This document shows, piece after piece, positions 61,080 through 64,000 of a DNA stretch of 64,000 bases; the stretch's first letter is position 1; the number at the start of each line of letters is the position of its first letter. The position numbers were made by a program, and so were the translations under genes. The notes below the pieces were generated by a model that was not told the origin of the DNA, made no database searches, and worked only from the letters and a program-made list of their open reading frames with translations. Location: the NCBI RefSeq assembly GCF_004923315.1, contig NZ_CP039649.1, positions 644,001 to 708,000 on the forward strand, given 5' to 3'. This DNA comes from Azospirillum sp. TSA2s. Lineage in GTDB: Bacteria > Pseudomonadota > Alphaproteobacteria > Azospirillales > Azospirillaceae.

Positions 61080-62918
61080 TTACTCTCCAGTACATTGCCA
61101 AAATTGGAAGGAGGTCTTTCGCAATTTGCCTCCGACCTCGACAATGCCGAGTTCGTCCAGAGCCTCACTGAAAACGGAATGTTCCCGCACATCCTTGTTG
61201 AAATTCTCGGGCTTCATGCCAATTGCTTGCGCAACCTCCTTGAACCGCACCTTGGCGCCTGCCTGAACGACTTTTGCCATTTCCGTCAGGTAGGCAATCG
61301 CCTTTGCGACATACCCAGTCAACTTCAGCCCCTCAGGTCGCCACGGCCTCACCCTCGCACCTGGGAACGCTTCCGCTAGCGCCCCTTTAAAGTCATGGCG
61401 GCTATCGCCGATGACGTAGGCGTTGGTGGGCGGGCAACCGTCACCCACACAGCGACGCACGGAAGCCCGGCAGAGGGCCTGTAGGAGATGGTGCATCGTC
61501 TCCCCCATCTTCACCCGCGCCAGCGCCTCCGCGCTCACAGAGGCGTCAGATGCCCGCTGATCGGCAACGGATCGCTTCAGGGCCTCATACTGTGCGGTGC
61601 CGTAGAACAGCGTTCCGGCAAGGATCACGTTCGGCCGATCCACGTAGGCGTTGGTTGCCATGTGGTTGCCCCACGTCAGGAAGGCTACATCCACGTCGGC
61701 TGCCTGTAGGTGCTGGCGAATCAGCCGCTCATAATCGCCGCCGGTCGGATCGGGATTGTGGACGATGACCAACCAAGGTTCCTGTGGCTTCGTCAGGACC
61801 ATGCGGGCGACCTCCTTGCACAGTTCGTCTCCGTGGTTAGAGAAGGAGGATTTCCCACCCCCTTTGTCCCATAGATGGACGGTGAGGTTGTCGTACCGCT
61901 TCACAGCCGATTGGAGCCTCGCCAGCAGGCCACGGGCTTCCATGTCGTCATAGGTGGCCCGGACACGCCCCGACGCATCCAGAATGAGCATGGGGGCCAT
62001 ATCGGGCGGAAGGCTGTCCCGGTAATCCACCAAGGCCCATCCGTCCCGGTTGCCGCATCGGACGCTGACTGTTCGCCCCGACAGGTGCCACAGATCGGCT
62101 GCTGCATCCTTCAGCCTTGTGGGCACCCTCCGCCCCATTGCCCGGATCACCTTCGGAAGCGCAATGCCGAACTCCGCCGCGAAGTCGGGAACGGAGTAGG
62201 TGCTGTTGTCGGGTAGCCCCTCGACCTCATTCACCGTCGCCATGATCCGAGCGCGTAGGTCCGGGTTGATGGTGGACAGAGTTTCCAACAGGCCAGCAAT
62301 GGTGTTGGTGTTCAGCACCACGGCACGGGCGGGAAGGAACGACTCATCCCATACCCGAACTGCCCTTGGCTTGCCCTGATAGGAGAAAGCGGAGGCATCA
62401 GACAGCCGACGGCCCCGCATCCGCTCCAAACGCTGGTGGGTCGTTACCAGCACCTGCGCCTCTTGGGGCACCAGATGACCAAGGGCGTTCAAGGCGGGAT
62501 CGCTGGTCATGACGGCGACGGCGGTAGGCGGCAGTGATCCGAAGGCGTTCATGCCCTGTAGGAAATTGCGGACTTCTTCCAGCCTACCAAGGCAAATCAA
62601 CACCCCAACACCGGCATGGGCGGGGGAGCGGACAAGGTTGCGGACAAAGGCGTAGAGGGTCTGGGTCTTGCCTACCCCTGGGTCCAGGGACGACAGGTAG
62701 AGGGACGGACGGGCTGTGCCGTTTGCCATCGCCTCCATAGTCTTTGCTTGATCGGACAGAGCATCCCACATGTCCGGGCTAGGGCTGTGACCGCCTGACG
62801 CAAATTTCTCCTTCATAGAATCAATCGTGATAGATGAAAGCGAACCACATTCATGAACTTCTGGGCATAGGGGTGCATTGTCCGCAGCCTTAGTGGCCGA
62901 GAGAGCGGTGGAGTCCAT
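61080..62918 (-). CDS. P-loop helicase-like protein of the mobile island
   Basis: 612 aa. Walker A in LSSLDPGVGKTQTLYA (about 76-91), a helicase-like ATTHQRLERM stretch (motif Ib/II area), DEAD-like motif II in VRVWDESFLPAR, and a C-terminal HTH-like region (VRFKEVAQAIGMKPENFNKDVREHSVF). The spacing does not match any helicase family I can name with certainty; similar proteins occur in integrative elements and phages as replication or DNA-processing ATPases. Start at 62918 with AGG upstream. Good codon use and length argue for a real gene. Confidence 0.75.
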   Translation of the reverse strand: MDSTALSATKAADNAPLCPEVHECGSLSSITIDSMKEKFASGGHSPSPDMWDALSDQAKTMEAMANGTARPSLYLSSLDPGVGKTQTLYAFVRNLVRSPAHAGVGVLICLGRLEEVRNFLQGMNAFGSLPPTAVAVMTSDPALNALGHLVPQEAQVLVTTHQRLERMRGRRLSDASAFSYQGKPRAVRVWDESFLPARAVVLNTNTIAGLLETLSTINPDLRARIMATVNEVEGLPDNSTYSVPDFAAEFGIALPKVIRAMGRRVPTRLKDAAADLWHLSGRTVSVRCGNRDGWALVDYRDSLPPDMAPMLILDASGRVRATYDDMEARGLLARLQSAVKRYDNLTVHLWDKGGGKSSFSNHGDELCKEVARMVLTKPQEPWLVIVHNPDPTGGDYERLIRQHLQAADVDVAFLTWGNHMATNAYVDRPNVILAGTLFYGTAQYEALKRSVADQRASDASVSAEALARVKMGETMHHLLQALCRASVRRCVGDGCPPTNAYVIGDSRHDFKGALAEAFPGARVRPWRPEGLKLTGYVAKAIAYLTEMAKVVQAGAKVRFKEVAQAIGMKPENFNKDVREHSVFSEALDELGIVEVGGKLRKTSFQFWQCTGE

Positions 62919-63252
62919 GGTTTACCTGCTTGGGTTTGTGATTGAAATTAGAGGGGAGGCATCTCTTATTATCTAATAGAGACGTCCCCCTTGTTCTTAG
63001 TTCAGCCAGAGCCTTAATTTACCATCGGTCTGGTGCTCGATCCTATTCACACGCTCGCACCTTATAAAATCATGACAGTGTATAACGCTTCTTCGGTTGA
63101 TATTTTGCTCTACCGCAGATGCTCAGAAACATTGTTGTTTATCAGAACGCATTCCCAGATAAAAAATTTCGGATTTGATGACCGTCCCACGGCTGAAACA
63201 CTGTATCTGAACTTGTCAGAAGATGTGAAATACCGGTAATCCACGAGCGTCA
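62919..63252. other. AT-rich leader region before the helicase-like gene
   Basis: 334 bases of lower GC. A 68-aa plus-strand frame at 63033-63239 has no ribosome site or family and I do not call it. Likely promoter and 5' leader of the helicase-like gene, with AT-rich stretches near 62940-62985 suited to a -10 region. Confidence 0.35.
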
Positions 63253-63621
63253 TTAACTCTCCCATCGTGCGAAATTCTGGCCGTCAACCAGATATTCAAT
63301 ATGATTTTGAAGTTGGTTAATCTCACAAAGAAGATCAACCACCTCGTCGTTTGCCCGGTTAGATTTTTCGACTGCCTCAATGTTTTTCTTCATTTCAAGC
63401 ATCGCGCTGTAGATAAGGAACCGCCTTTCGTCTTCGCGGCTCATTTCAGGAAGGTTTCCATCAAACGAAAACATCAGCTTCCACATCAGAGCCGGGATGT
63501 CGGTATTGTTCATTCCATACTTAGCAAGCAGCTTGCGCTGTGCGACTTCAAGATGGACCATCATATTCTGATATTCGGTATCAATGTCGGTCTGGGAATG
63601 GGTGTTGATGTAGTTGGTCAT
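63253..63621 (-). CDS. Hypothetical island protein, 122 aa
   Basis: 122 aa, acidic and helical (EVAQRKLLAKYGMNN; REDERRFLIYSAMLEMKKNIEAVEKSNRANDEVVDLLCEINQLQNHIEYL). Clear coiled-coil potential in the C-half. No family recognised. Upstream lies the tandem repeat array. Confidence 0.6.
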   Translation of the reverse strand: MTNYINTHSQTDIDTEYQNMMVHLEVAQRKLLAKYGMNNTDIPALMWKLMFSFDGNLPEMSREDERRFLIYSAMLEMKKNIEAVEKSNRANDEVVDLLCEINQLQNHIEYLVDGQNFARWES

Positions 63622-63671
63622 GGTCAGTTTCTCTTCAGATGCGTGGTTGATCGGAGCGGTGCGGATTGCAT

Positions 63672-64000
63672 TGCTCTCTCAGGGTGGGTGAATAGGGCAC
63701 GCGCAGCCGAACCGTGGTCGCGGCTGTTCTCTCTAAGGGTGGTTGAATTAGGCACGGAGCCGTGGGCAGCCCGTGGTCTGCGCTTTCCTCTAAGGGTGGG
63801 GAATAAGCGCAGGCCCGCGGAATGGCTGTGTCCGCCGGTTCTCTCTATGGGTGGTTGGATTATGCAGGACGCCGCAGGCAGGCCGCGGTCCGTGCTTTTC
63901 TCCTAAGGGTGGGTGAATTGCGGCGGGCCGGCGGATCGGCTGTGTCCGCGATGCTCTCTAAGGGCGGGGGAATTAGGCCCACAGATCACCTAGAGGACTG
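63672..64000. repeat. Array of six 55-58 bp tandem repeats
   Basis: The core CTCTAAGGGTGGGTGAATTA recurs with its GGGTGG (GGGCGG in the last copy) beginning at 63682, 63737, 63794, 63849, 63907 and 63962, a period of 55, 57, 55, 58 and 55. Units 1, 3 and 5 share a GGCTGTGTCCGC-like second half, units 2 and 4 another (CCGTGGTC/CCGCGGTCCGTGC), so the true unit is a dimer of about 113. The array runs to the window edge and may continue. Confidence 0.85.

Noticed and set aside
63033..63239. 68-aa plus-strand gene
   Set aside because: No ribosome site, no family pattern, and it lies in the probable leader region of the minus-strand helicase-like gene.
63672..64000. Possible CRISPR array
   Set aside because: The repeated part is not identical between copies, the segments between repeats resemble each other in two alternating classes, and no cas gene is near.

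Overview
The window is GC-rich alphaproteobacterial chromosome or chromid DNA, most like Azospirillum or a close Rhodospirillales relative. This is an inference from the gene set (PhyR-type stress regulator, oxalate cluster, alphaproteobacterial SucCD, two-part PntA), from the GC-rich codon use, and from clustered palindromic intergenic repeats. No marker here fixes the species.

Bases 1-7.6 kb hold housekeeping and envelope genes: phyR, purU, a Tat-type amidase, a BON-domain lipoprotein and a quinone oxidoreductase. Bases 8-31 kb are an oxalate/glyoxylate/urate island. A minus-strand run gntR-oxc-frc-sucC-sucD-iclR covers oxalate activation and decarboxylation. gcl, uraH, puuE and uraD make or consume glyoxylate. 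A second minus-strand run oxlT-tauE-panE2-like-CBS-pntAA-pntAB-pntB fits oxalate import, NADPH-dependent reduction of oxalyl-CoA to glyoxylate, and NADPH supply by transhydrogenase. A TGGTATACCA-type palindrome recurs in front of these genes and of a second gntR/oxlT pair near 39-42 kb, so the two FCD-type GntR proteins probably control one regulon. Bases 31-47 kb continue with a second CBS protein, a deacetylase-fold protein, a PPDK without its C-terminal barrel overlapping a truncated HIBADH-like gene, pyruvate kinase, thiE, fliL-like, panC, tRNA-Val(CAC), a DUF3108 protein and gph.

From about 47 kb to the end lies a mobile island with lower GC in places. It starts with a tyrosine integrase split by an IS66-family element (8-bp target duplication). 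IS630 and IS110/IS1111-type elements follow, the latter with a long 3' non-coding end that may encode a bridge/seek RNA. Then come an AT-rich GIY-YIG-like protein, a serine resolvase and an OLD-family ATPase-TOPRIM nuclease (defence candidate). Next is a phage-type antirepressor split by an IS21-family element (6-bp duplication) that carries istA, istB and a pRiA4b ORF-3-like passenger. A 50-bp perfect palindrome covers the istA start. The island continues with a P-loop helicase-like replication protein and small unknown genes, and reaches the window edge in a six-copy array of 55-58 bp tandem repeats. Removing either interrupting IS restores an intact reading frame, so the host element was recently whole.
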